6,585 bases of DNA from Anaerolineales bacterium (GTDB lineage: Bacteria > Chloroflexota > Anaerolineae > Anaerolineales > Villigracilaceae), in NCBI GenBank assembly GCA_016789485.1, contig JAEURE010000160.1, forward strand, positions 1 to 6,585, read 5' to 3'. The notes under the pieces were generated by a model. The model did no database searches. It saw nothing but the letters and a program-made list of their open reading frames with translations, and had not been told where the DNA came from. This document shows positions 1-6,537 of the stretch, piece after piece. The position numbers and the translations under genes were made by a program. Position 1 is the stretch's first letter. The number at the start of each line of letters is the position of its first letter.

Positions 1-428
1 TGCGCCGCCTCCTTCTTAAGCGGAAGTTTGATCCCCGTCCCAAGCAATCCATCCAGAAGCACATCTGACTGGTTAAGAAAAGCGACGAGGGATTCATCAT
101 TTTCACCGCCATCGGATTCTGCCAGTTCACCACCCGCAGATAAGTAACGAACGACAAGTTCATCCCCCTCTTGTTTACGATTGACCAGATATGCATGCGT
201 GCGCCAGCCCGCTTCCGCCAGCCAGGTTAATGCAACGAGGGCATCGCCGCCGTTATTGCCTCCCCCTACTACGCCTGCGACTTCATCCCAGCCATTTTCC
301 TGCCCCAGCGCATGGACAAGTTCCGCCAGTCCACGACCCGCATTCTGCATCATCTCGGCATACGAAACGCCTTTTGCATCGGCTTCTTTTTCAATCGCAC
401 GCATTTGGGTGACACTGACAAGTTTCAT
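1..428 (-). CDS. nnr: NAD(P)H-hydrate epimerase domain (YjeF N-terminal), 5' part of gene, cut by window edge
   Basis: The minus strand reads open from ATG at 428 to the window edge, giving the first 142 residues. The start MKLVSVTQMRAIEKEA is typical of YjeF_N proteins. The hallmark phosphate/NAD-binding motif appears as GGGNNGGDA (residues 55-63), followed by helix LVALTWLAEAG, and the second family motif as LLDGLLGTGI (124-133, usually DALFGTG). The family epimerises damaged R-NAD(P)HX to the S form; in many bacteria the same chain continues into a C-terminal ribokinase-like ADP/ATP-dependent NAD(P)HX dehydratase. That half would lie outside this window, so whether the protein is bifunctional cannot be judged. 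One small oddity is alanine at residue 63, where glycine is usual after GGD. Only a weak Shine-Dalgarno (AGTGAG) precedes the start. The gene is divergent from the small gene at 571. Family assignment is confident; symbol less so. Confidence 0.9.
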   Translation of the reverse strand, partial: MKLVSVTQMRAIEKEADAKGVSYAEMMQNAGRGLAELVHALGQENGWDEVAGVVGGGNNGGDALVALTWLAEAGWRTHAYLVNRKQEGDELVVRYLSAGGELAESDGGENDESLVAFLNQSDVLLDGLLGTGIKLPLKKEAA

Positions 429-475
429 TGAATACTCACTTTGGCAATCTGAATTTTAATTGGCTTGACAGAACA

Positions 476-503
476 ATTATACAAACGATTTACCCAACAA
501 AAA
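476..503 (-). promoter_or_regulatory. Possible promoter for the nnr-like gene
   Basis: On the minus strand a perfect TATAAT lies at 481-476, about 48 bases upstream of the ATG at 428. The matching -35 region (503-498, TTTTTG, 16-base spacer) is poor, so the call rests mainly on the -10 box in an AT-rich divergent intergenic region. Confidence 0.35.
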
Positions 504-538
504 TATTAATAATCTTCATACGGGCCGCCTGCTTGTGG

Positions 539-547
539 TGCTATAAT
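539..547 (+). promoter_or_regulatory. Extended -10 promoter of the small gene at 571
   Basis: TGCTATAAT is a perfect extended -10 element (TGnTATAAT). No good -35 hexamer is found 16-18 bases upstream, which extended -10 promoters tolerate. Transcription would start near 554, leaving a leader of only about 16 bases, just enough to hold the ribosome-binding site AAGGAG at 558-563, seven bases before the ATG. Confidence 0.6.
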
Positions 548-570
548 TATCTCAGATAAGGAGCTAACCA

Positions 571-792
571 ATGAGCGAATACAAAAGAAAGTCCCTAAAA
601 GAAAAACTTCCGCCTGAGGCGTTGGAACACATGAAAGCTGCCCGCGAGGAAATGCGTAAAAGCATGGAAACCATTTTGCCCCCCGGCTTTTTGGAGCATC
701 GCCGCGTAGCCCGCAAAGAAGCGCTCCTTGCCTTCCGCAGCCTAATTGACGCCGCCATCAAAAAGACGGAAGAAAAAAGCAAATCTGCCTAA
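571..792 (+). CDS. Small charged protein with a duplicated LPPxxLEHxxxARxE motif, function unknown
   Basis: 73 residues, preceded by AAGGAG at 558-563 with a 7-base spacer and an extended -10 box, and followed directly by an intrinsic terminator, so it is very likely a real single-gene transcript. I do not recognise the family. The chain is rich in Lys, Arg and Glu, predicted mostly helical, with no signal peptide, membrane segment or cysteine. It contains an internal repeat: LPPEALEHMKAAREE (residues 13-27) and LPPGFLEHRRVARKE (36-50) share 9 of 15 positions at a spacing of 23 residues. Each Pro-Pro probably caps a helix, suggesting two short amphipathic helical units plus a lysine-rich tail (62-73). 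A nucleic-acid or protein-binding role is conceivable, but nothing in the sequence proves it. The opposite-strand reading frame over the same bases lacks these start signals. Confidence 0.85.
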   Translation: MSEYKRKSLKEKLPPEALEHMKAAREEMRKSMETILPPGFLEHRRVARKEALLAFRSLIDAAIKKTEEKSKSA

Positions 793-796
793 AAGT

Positions 797-831
797 AAAA
801 ACTCGTCCCAATTTTTCGGGACGAGTTTTTT
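797..831. terminator. Bidirectional intrinsic terminator between convergent genes
   Basis: ACTCGTCCC (801-809) pairs perfectly with GGGACGAGT (818-826) around an 8-base loop. The stem is extended by AAAA at 797-800 against TTTT at 827-830. A T run follows on the plus strand, and on the minus strand the stem is followed by TTTTTACTTTT. It begins five bases after the stop of the small gene and lies 67 bases past the stop of the convergent kinase gene, so it can end both transcripts. Confidence 0.9.
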
Positions 832-897
832 ATAACAAGCTACGGAAGCATAAACACACAGCTAAAAAATCTGTGCTCGCGTATCTTCGGGATAATT

Positions 898-2592
898 TTA
901 TTGCCACGGTCGACGGCCACGTCTCACGAGGAAGAGGGTGTAAAAGAGTGCAAATCCTGAGCCGCCAAGCAGAATTTGCCCAAGCATGGGGTGCCCGTCA
1001 TAAAGAATTGACCCTGCGACCAGGAATCCGAGAAAGACAATCCCGCCGGTCAACCGATTCAAAGATCGTTCCAAATAGCTTATTTGAATGTTGACCATCG
1101 GCATTTGTACATTCAACTCACCCCGTTCAATTCTGCCAAGCACGCGCTCTGTCCTGCCGGGAATAGCCAGCAGTGTTTTAAAGAGAGAGCCTGCTTCGTC
1201 AAAAATGACATCCCACTGAGAACCACCATCACCTTCAGCAAGTTTTTTGGCATACGGAGCGATACCCTCCCACAAATTGAATTCCGCATGCAACCCGGTA
1301 CACATCCCCGATAGAATCCCGATTGTCCTGCCTAGCAGCAAAAGATTTTCTGGCAACTGAAAAGGCATGTTCAGCATCAACTCGCGGAATTGCAAACCGA
1401 ACTTCATCATTTCTTTGTGGTCGATATTTCGCAACTCGTTCATATTCATCCCCCAAAAACGGTCAAACAATTGTGCACCAGCTTCCTCCAGCAATTTCAA
1501 ATTGGCATTGGGGAGCAGTACACCCAGAGTCTGGTACGCCTTCACCAGCCGCGGAGAGTCCTGCAAGCCAATAGAGATCACTGCTTCACGCAGCCCTTCC
1601 ATCAAACGGTCTGGCATGCGTCCCACCATGCCAAAATCTATGAAAGTTAATTTAAATGCAGTTGAACCATCCTTATTTTTTTCAGGCAGCGGCGTGACAA
1701 ATATATTCCCAGGGTGCGGGTCGGCATGAAAAAATCCATCTTCGAAAATCTGCTTGAGATATACCTTGAACAGAACCTGCGCCACATCCGCGCGGTTGAT
1801 GCCCGCCGCCGAGATCGCCTCATAATCCGTAATCTTGATGGCAGAGACATCTTCCAATGTGAGCACACGACGGCTGGTATGATTCCACACCACACGCGGG
1901 ACGTACACGTTCTCGTCACCTTTGAAGTTGGCAGCAAAAGCCTCGGCATTTTTCCCTTCTGCCAGATAATCCAATTCCTCTTGAAGAGTGGCTGAAAATT
2001 CTTCAATAATCGCAGGAACGTTGGCGCGTTCACTAACGGGACGGTAACGCTTCAGCCAACCACCAACCACACGAATGGCAGACATATCCACATCCACAAC
2101 CTGCTCAATGTGCGGACGAAGGATCTTAACCACTACGTGATTGAAGCCTGCTATTTCTGCCTCACCTGCGGTCAACTCTGCGCGATGGACCTGTCCCAAC
2201 GACGCGGCAGCCAGCGGGGATTCTTCAAAGGCGAGGAAAATTTTACTTAACGCAGAGCCAAGCTCCAGTTCAGTTTGGAGGCGAATGGATTCATAATCCA
2301 CGGGCGGAACTTCATCCTGTAATCCCGAAAGCTCATCCGTAATTTCGGGCGGGAGGACATCCAGGCGTGCAGATAGAAATTGCCCGACCTTGATCATCAC
2401 GCCGCCAAGACGAATCGCCAGCATCCGAAAACGAATCGCGATTCCACGCAGCCTGTTTGACCTGTTGTTGCGGGCGATAAAACCAAGCCCAATGCGGGGC
2501 AGGAAAATATCCCAAAAAACAATATTCGATGTGACGCGGGCAAAAAAGAAAACAATTCGCCAGTATCTTGCGCGTAAAGCCGTTTGTTTCAT
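898..2592 (-). CDS. ABC1/UbiB (AarF) family atypical kinase-like protein
   Basis: 564 residues from ATG at 2592. This start is preferred over a GTG at 2655 because GGAGG (2597-2601) stands four bases upstream and nothing comparable precedes the GTG. Family hallmarks occur in order: KVGQ (residues 68-71, the KxGQ segment specific to this family), the Ala-rich loop AAASLGQVHRA (128-138) in place of a normal glycine-rich loop, the nucleotide-contacting Lys in VVVK (156), ELD (206-208) followed by NAE (215-217), catalytic loop HADPHPGN (289-296) and DFG (319-321). Two hydrophobic helices close the chain (about 515-532 and 536-556), followed by a basic tail RRGRRPW, so it is probably anchored in the membrane by its C-terminus. 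Characterised relatives support isoprenoid-quinone or lipid metabolism as ATPases rather than protein kinases; the substrate here is unknown. All key residues are present, so it should be active. No convincing promoter was found upstream. Confidence 0.93.
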   Translation of the reverse strand: MKQTALRARYWRIVFFFARVTSNIVFWDIFLPRIGLGFIARNNRSNRLRGIAIRFRMLAIRLGGVMIKVGQFLSARLDVLPPEITDELSGLQDEVPPVDYESIRLQTELELGSALSKIFLAFEESPLAAASLGQVHRAELTAGEAEIAGFNHVVVKILRPHIEQVVDVDMSAIRVVGGWLKRYRPVSERANVPAIIEEFSATLQEELDYLAEGKNAEAFAANFKGDENVYVPRVVWNHTSRRVLTLEDVSAIKITDYEAISAAGINRADVAQVLFKVYLKQIFEDGFFHADPHPGNIFVTPLPEKNKDGSTAFKLTFIDFGMVGRMPDRLMEGLREAVISIGLQDSPRLVKAYQTLGVLLPNANLKLLEEAGAQLFDRFWGMNMNELRNIDHKEMMKFGLQFRELMLNMPFQLPENLLLLGRTIGILSGMCTGLHAEFNLWEGIAPYAKKLAEGDGGSQWDVIFDEAGSLFKTLLAIPGRTERVLGRIERGELNVQMPMVNIQISYLERSLNRLTGGIVFLGFLVAGSILYDGHPMLGQILLGGSGFALFYTLFLVRRGRRPWQ

Positions 2593-2625
2593 AAAGCCTC
2601 CAGAAGATTTAATGGTAGTCCGATA

Positions 2626-2642
2626 ATCCTTTTCGGAAGGAT
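2626..2642. repeat. Short palindrome upstream of the kinase gene
   Basis: ATCCTT (2626-2631) and AAGGAT (2637-2642) form a 6-base inverted repeat around TTCGG, 34 bases upstream of the kinase start. It could be an operator or a small hairpin in the kinase leader. The length is modest and chance is a fair alternative. Confidence 0.25.
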
Positions 2643-2691
2643 GACAAAGCTCCACGAATCCGCGTGACCTGAAATCAAATTCTCAAATTCC

Positions 2692-2721
2692 TTGACAACT
2701 CATCCTACTCTCATGTAAACT
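2692..2721 (+). promoter_or_regulatory. Promoter of the leader-exporter transcript
   Basis: A perfect -35 TTGACA (2692-2697) is followed after 16 bases by TGTAAA (2714-2719), or after 18 bases by TAAACT (2716-2721), as the -10. Transcription would start near 2726-2728, about 36 bases before the leader ORF and about 245 bases before the first transporter gene. The position relative to the leader ORF and terminator supports the call. Confidence 0.65.
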
Positions 2722-2751
2722 GCAAGCGTAATTAAATTTCAAAAGAAAGGA

Positions 2752-2817
2752 GCGCACTTCAAATGACCAAACGTATAGATTTACACCTGCGAAAATTGAA
2801 TCCACCTCGAAGTGCGC
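2752..2817 (+). promoter_or_regulatory. Early leader hairpin (anti-antiterminator, segments A and B)
   Basis: GCGCACTTC (2752-2760) and GAAGTGCGC (2809-2817) are perfect 9-base reverse complements enclosing most of the leader ORF. The 5' arm begins at the last base of the AAGGAG ribosome-binding site and ends two bases before the leader ATG, so pairing would hinder leader translation and also lock up segment B. With B occupied, the downstream terminator is free to fold. Confidence 0.7.
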
Positions 2818-2831
2818 CTGTAGACCATTAA
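2763..2831 (+). CDS. 22-residue leader peptide of the attenuator
   Basis: ATG at 2763, stop TAA at 2829-2831. A strong Shine-Dalgarno AAGGAG lies at 2747-2752 with a 10-base spacer. The peptide begins MTKRIDLHLR and ends NPPRSAPVDH; it is basic, with three Arg, three Leu and three Pro, including a Pro-Pro pair at residues 14-15. No amino acid forms a run, which argues against amino-acid-starvation sensing of the trp or his type and fits a sensor of slowed or drug-arrested ribosomes. Its 3' half (codons 16-19) coincides with the RNA segment that can pair either backwards with the ribosome-binding region or forwards with the terminator. It is followed within 30 bases by the terminator stem and then by the transporter genes. 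Its role is inferred from this architecture; the peptide itself is not one I recognise. Confidence 0.75.
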   Translation: MTKRIDLHLRKLNPPRSAPVDH

Positions 2832-2874
2832 ATAAAGGTCTGCCTTCTGTGTCTTTTCAGCCACGGTGCACTTT
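2809..2874 (+). promoter_or_regulatory. Antiterminator pairing (segments B and C)
   Basis: GAAGTGCGCC (2809-2818) can pair over ten contiguous positions with GGTGCACTTT (2865-2874): eight Watson-Crick pairs and two G-U wobbles. The second segment comprises the last five bases of the terminator's 5' arm plus most of its loop, so this pairing and the terminator exclude each other. Segment B is also the 3' arm of the early hairpin and lies inside codons 16-19 of the leader ORF, placing it under control of the translating ribosome. Confidence 0.7.
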
Positions 2875-2891
2875 AGCACCGTGGTTTTTTT
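2861..2891 (+). terminator. Leader intrinsic terminator (attenuator)
   Basis: CCACGGTGC (2861-2869) pairs perfectly with GCACCGTGG (2876-2884) around the 6-base loop ACTTTA, followed by seven T's (2885-2891). It lies 29 bases after the leader stop codon and 80 bases before the first transporter gene, so it would block exporter transcription unless disrupted by the antiterminator. Confidence 0.93.
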
Positions 2892-2907
2892 ATTGTCTTG
2901 TCCCCAT

Positions 2908-2951
2908 GTCATTGCAAAGAGATTCCTTACTTTTTGAGACGACGCAATGAC
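2908..2951. repeat. Imperfect inverted repeat, possibly a degraded REP-like element
   Basis: GTCATTGC (2908-2915) and GCAATGAC (2944-2951) are perfect reverse complements. Inside them AAAGAG (2916-2921) can pair with CTTTTT (2930-2935) around an 8-base loop, with an unpaired GAGACGAC on the 3' side. The outer GTCATTGC/GCAATGAC arms resemble dispersed palindromic repeats found between genes in many bacterial genomes. Its end lies 20 bases before the transporter start, so as RNA it could also influence translation. Confidence 0.5.
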
Positions 2952-2971
2952 CCAATCAGCGAGAAAACATC

Positions 2972-4735
2972 ATGAACTTATCATTCAAATCCTATTGGAA
3001 CTTACTCTCCGAGCACATCCGTCCGCAAAAGAGACGGTTCATCCTGCTGGCCGCCATGCTGTTTAGCAGCATCGGCTTGCGCATCTTCGCGCCGCAGATC
3101 ATGCGAAAATTCATCGACTCTGCGCTGGCAGGCGAAGCATTGCAAACTCTCACCTGGACGGCAGTCGCATTCATTGGCATCGCGCTGATTCAGCAAGCCG
3201 TGGCGGTCAGTGTCACCTACCTCGGTGAAAACGTGGCGTGGACGGCAACCAATGACCTGCGCGCCGAACTTGCCTGGCACGCACTCAACCTCGACATGCG
3301 TTTTCACAACGACCATACGCCCGGTGAATTGATCGAACGCATCGATGGTGATGTGACCGAACTTGCAACCTTCTTCTCTCAATTCGCGTTGAATCTCATT
3401 GCAAACGGACTTCTGCTCGTCGGCATTTTGGTTGCATTGTTCCTGGAAGATTGGCGTGCCGGGCTGGCGTTTTCGATTTATTCCGTTCTCACCATTTTGA
3501 TCCTTGGAAAACTGAAGGACATTGCCGTGCCGCATCAAAAAGCCAGACGCGAAGCAGAGGCTCAGCTATACGGCTTTATCGAGGAGCAATTAGCAGGAAC
3601 AGAAGACATTCGCTCCAGCGGCGCCGTGGACTTTTCCATTCAGGAATTATTCCGCCACCAGAGCATCATCCTTGGGCACAACCGTAGAGCGCATTTCAAG
3701 CGCTGGATCATCGAAAATTCCATGGGCCTGGCATTGACCGTTGGCAATCTGCTCGCCATCGTTAGCGGGTATTGGTTGTTCTCACTGGACATTATCACCA
3801 TTGGCACTGTATATCTCTTTGTCCACTACATCAATCTTCTTGAAGAACCATTCTGGGCAATGACACACGAAATCGAAAGTTTCCAGACCATCGGTGCCTG
3901 CGTGGAACGTTTGACGGAATTTCGCAATTTCAAGCCAGAAGTAACAGATGGCACTGGACCGGAACTCGAATCCGCGCCTCTGGGATTAACTTTTGAAAAT
4001 GTGACCTTCTCCTACACCAACCCGGAAAAGGGCAACGGCGAAGACAATGTACTCAAAGCGCTCTCGCTTGACCTGAAACCTGGTTCCATCCTTGGGTTGC
4101 TCGGCCGCACTGGCAGCGGCAAAACCACCATCGGTCGACTGATATTCCGCCTCTACGATGTGAATTCTGGCAGCATAAAAATCAATAACATGGATTTGCG
4201 CGATACGCAACTCAAATCCCTGCGCCGCAACATCGCCATCGTCACGCAGGATGTGCAACTCTTCCGTGCCAGCATCCGCGACAATCTGACCTTCTTCGAC
4301 CGCACGATTACAGACGAGAAGATCATTGCCACCCTCGAAGAACTGGAACTTGGCGACTGGTATCGAAATCTGCCGAAAGGCTTGGATACTGAACTCGACA
4401 CAGGATCAAGATCTCTGTCCGCAGGTGAGGCGCAACTATTAGCCTTCACAAGAGTCTTTTTGCGAAATCCTGGTCTGGTAATTCTCGACGAAGCCTCATC
4501 CCGCCTTGACCCTGCCACAGAGCAAAAGCTCGAGCGCGCGATCGATAAATTGCTCAAAGGACGAACCGCCATCATCATCGCCCATCGGCTGGACACAGTC
4601 CACCGCGCGGATGACATCATGATATTGGACAAAGGTCAGGTAAGTGAATACGGCAGCCGCAAGCAATTGGCAGCAAACCCGAGCTCGCGTTTTTATCAAC
4701 TTTTACAAACTGGAATGGAGGAGGTGCTCGCATGA
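2972..4735 (+). CDS. Heterodimeric ABC exporter subunit 1 (fused membrane and ATPase domains)
   Basis: 587 residues: a type-I exporter membrane domain (about 1-310, hydrophobic segments near 23-43, 62-84, 135-157, 161-180, 250-271, 274-292), then an ATPase domain. Motifs: Walker A GRTGSGKT (378-385), Q-loop Gln426, signature LSAGEAQ (482-488), Walker B LVILDE with catalytic Glu507, D-loop SSRLD (509-513), switch His538. The signature departs from LSGGQ while Walker A, Walker B and the His are intact, the pattern of the partner that supplies the catalytic Glu of the canonical site in heterodimeric exporters. An in-frame TGA at 2948 rules out a longer N-terminus. The Shine-Dalgarno is weak (GAG at 2961-2963). 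The gene is the first behind the attenuator and shares an ATGA overlap with the next. The likely role is export of drugs, lipids or peptides; the substrate cannot be read from the sequence. Confidence 0.93.
   Translation: MNLSFKSYWNLLSEHIRPQKRRFILLAAMLFSSIGLRIFAPQIMRKFIDSALAGEALQTLTWTAVAFIGIALIQQAVAVSVTYLGENVAWTATNDLRAELAWHALNLDMRFHNDHTPGELIERIDGDVTELATFFSQFALNLIANGLLLVGILVALFLEDWRAGLAFSIYSVLTILILGKLKDIAVPHQKARREAEAQLYGFIEEQLAGTEDIRSSGAVDFSIQELFRHQSIILGHNRRAHFKRWIIENSMGLALTVGNLLAIVSGYWLFSLDIITIGTVYLFVHYINLLEEPFWAMTHEIESFQTIGACVERLTEFRNFKPEVTDGTGPELESAPLGLTFENVTFSYTNPEKGNGEDNVLKALSLDLKPGSILGLLGRTGSGKTTIGRLIFRLYDVNSGSIKINNMDLRDTQLKSLRRNIAIVTQDVQLFRASIRDNLTFFDRTITDEKIIATLEELELGDWYRNLPKGLDTELDTGSRSLSAGEAQLLAFTRVFLRNPGLVILDEASSRLDPATEQKLERAIDKLLKGRTAIIIAHRLDTVHRADDIMILDKGQVSEYGSRKQLAANPSSRFYQLLQTGMEEVLA
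4717..4725 (+). promoter_or_regulatory. Strong ribosome-binding site for exporter subunit 2
   Basis: GGAGGAGGT lies inside the last codons of subunit 1, with AGGAGG (4719-4724) seven bases before the ATG at 4732. It fixes the start of the second gene and, with the ATGA overlap, suggests coupled near-equal synthesis of the two subunits. It contrasts with the weak site of the first gene. Confidence 0.8.
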
Positions 4736-6537
4736 GTACTTTCAACCCCGCAATCAAAAATAAAAAAGTACCCGCCCTGCCCACATGGAAAGTCATCTGG
4801 GAAATGCTCACTTTTCGCCCGTGGCTCTGGTTCGTGGATCTGGTCAGTGTGGCGCTGATACGCTTCTGTTGGCAAATCGGTCCCGCGCTCATCATCAAAG
4901 CCTTTTTCGACTTCGTCACAGGCGCTGCTCAACTGACCTTTGGGATATGGACAGTGATTGCTCTTTTCACTGCCTTATGGATCGGACGTGTTATCGCAAG
5001 CTATGGCTTTTATTATGCCGACGTGCCCATCTTTGCGGAAATGTCCACTCTCCTGCGCAAGAATCTTCTGAAGTACATTTTGAAACGCCCCGGCGCGTCG
5101 CAACTGCCTGATTCGCCAGGAGAAGCCGTCAGCCGTTTCAAAACGGATGTAAATGAGATCCCGTTGTTTGTAATTCTCATTAACGACATCATGGTCGGGC
5201 TGGCCATCATTGCCGTTTCCATCGCGCTCATGACACAGATCGATCCATCCATTACAGTGATGGCATTAATTCCTCTTGTTGTTGTCGGCATCGTCGCCAA
5301 CCTGGCTACAAGCCGCATCGAACATTATCGCCGCACATCAAGGCAGGCTGGCGGAAAAGTAACCGGCTTCATCGGAGAATTTTTTGGCGCAGTGCAAGCA
5401 GTCAAAGTGGCGACGGCAGAAAAGAACGTCATTGGCTACTTTCACAAACTCAATGATGAACGCCGCATTTTAACCATCCGTGAAAAACTTTTCGACGAAG
5501 TTCTTGGCTCGATCTATCGCAACACATCCACACTTGGCACGGGTGTCATTCTTGTGCTCGTCGGCCAATCCATGCGCACAGGCAACTTCACCCTGGGTGA
5601 TTTTTCGCTCTTCGTTTATCTATTACAAAGTATGGGCGATCTCACCACCTTTGGCGGAATGCTCGCGGCGCGCTACAAACAACTGGATGTTTCCGTTCAG
5701 CGAATGTATCACCTCATGGAAAATGCACCGCTAGGCGCGCTTGTTGAACACAGTAAAGTGGATTTGGAAGGTCCGCTGCCCGAAGTAACCTACCCGACAA
5801 AGACCGCCGCAGACCAACTAAATGAACTGGTTGCAAAAAACCTGACATTTCACTACCCTGATTCACAAAACGGGATCGAAGACATTTCTCTGAAAGTCGA
5901 GCGCGGCTCATTGACAGTTATCACGGGCCGCATCGGTTCCGGCAAAACAACGCTCCTACGTGCACTGCTGGGATTGCTCCCCATCGAGTCTGGCGAGATA
6001 CGATGGAACGAGACACTACTCACCTCGCCGGGAGACTTTCTCGTCCCGCCGCGCTGTGCCTACACTGCACAAGTCCCGCGCTTGTTCAGCAACACCTTGC
6101 GCAATAATATCCTGCTCGGCTTGGATCGCAGCGATGATGACATCTATCGCGCCGCAAAGCTTGCCGTGATGGATCGCGACCTCGAACAACTGGACGACAA
6201 TCTCGAAACGATGGTCGGCGCGCGCGGCGTAAAACTTTCGGGTGGGCAGGCGCAACGCACCGCTGCGGCGCGCATGTTCATCCGTGAACCCGAACTCGTT
6301 GTCTTCGATGACCTTTCCAGCGCGCTGGACGTCGAAACCGAAAGCCAACTTTGGGAACAGATCTTTGATAATGGAAACCTGACCTGTCTGGTTGTCTCTC
6401 ACCGCCGTCCGCTGCTGCGACGAGCCGATCATATTATCGTCTTGAAAGATGGTCGCGTCGAATCCGAAGGCACGCTTGATGAACTCCTCACAACCAGCCA
6501 GGAAATGCGCGAACTGTGGAAGTTGGAAGAAACATAG
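4732..6537 (+). CDS. Heterodimeric ABC exporter subunit 2 (degenerate Walker B)
   Basis: 601 residues: an N-terminal membrane domain (about 20-330, hydrophobic segments near 33-58, 70-95, 145-168, 173-192, 265-281, 287-305) and an ATPase domain. Motifs: Walker A GRIGSGKT (399-406), Q-loop Gln447, canonical signature LSGGQ (502-506), Walker B LVVFDD in which the catalytic Glu is replaced by Asp527, D-loop SSALD (529-533), switch His557. The canonical signature with a weakened Walker B is the mirror image of subunit 1. Paired head to tail, the Walker motifs of subunit 1 and this LSGGQ make one competent ATP site, while the reverse pair makes a degenerate one, as known for BmrC/BmrD, LmrC/LmrD and TM287/TM288. 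An acidic/proline-containing linker of about 40 residues (332-370) joins the domains. Start is fixed by AGGAGG and the ATGA overlap with subunit 1. Substrate unknown. Confidence 0.93.
   Translation: MSTFNPAIKNKKVPALPTWKVIWEMLTFRPWLWFVDLVSVALIRFCWQIGPALIIKAFFDFVTGAAQLTFGIWTVIALFTALWIGRVIASYGFYYADVPIFAEMSTLLRKNLLKYILKRPGASQLPDSPGEAVSRFKTDVNEIPLFVILINDIMVGLAIIAVSIALMTQIDPSITVMALIPLVVVGIVANLATSRIEHYRRTSRQAGGKVTGFIGEFFGAVQAVKVATAEKNVIGYFHKLNDERRILTIREKLFDEVLGSIYRNTSTLGTGVILVLVGQSMRTGNFTLGDFSLFVYLLQSMGDLTTFGGMLAARYKQLDVSVQRMYHLMENAPLGALVEHSKVDLEGPLPEVTYPTKTAADQLNELVAKNLTFHYPDSQNGIEDISLKVERGSLTVITGRIGSGKTTLLRALLGLLPIESGEIRWNETLLTSPGDFLVPPRCAYTAQVPRLFSNTLRNNILLGLDRSDDDIYRAAKLAVMDRDLEQLDDNLETMVGARGVKLSGGQAQRTAAARMFIREPELVVFDDLSSALDVETESQLWEQIFDNGNLTCLVVSHRRPLLRRADHIIVLKDGRVESEGTLDELLTTSQEMRELWKLEET

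Noticed and set aside
465..470. TTGACA as the -35 box for the gene at 571
   Set aside because: Nothing resembling a -10 lies 16-18 bases downstream (ATTTAC is the nearest), and it is over 70 bases from the perfect TATAAT at 542.
857..875. CACAG...CTGTG hairpin as a terminator for the kinase gene
   Set aside because: The stem is only five base pairs with the A/T run in the loop rather than after the stem. The 797-831 terminator serves better.
1367..1729. 120-residue plus-strand reading frame opposite the kinase gene
   Set aside because: It is antisense to conserved kinase-domain sequence, with no ribosome-binding site and low-complexity, Ser-rich composition.
2593..2655. In-frame GTG extension of the kinase gene by 21 residues
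   Set aside because: No Shine-Dalgarno precedes the GTG at 2655, and the added residues look unlike the family N-terminus. The ATG at 2592 has GGAGG four bases upstream.
2727..2900. Metabolite riboswitch or T-box leader
   Set aside because: I recognise no conserved riboswitch core or T-box sequence. The translated ORF and overlapping pairings explain the structure better.
3002..3538. 178-residue minus-strand reading frame
   Set aside because: It lies wholly inside the well-supported exporter subunit 1, shows no family motifs or start signals, and reads like a shadow frame.
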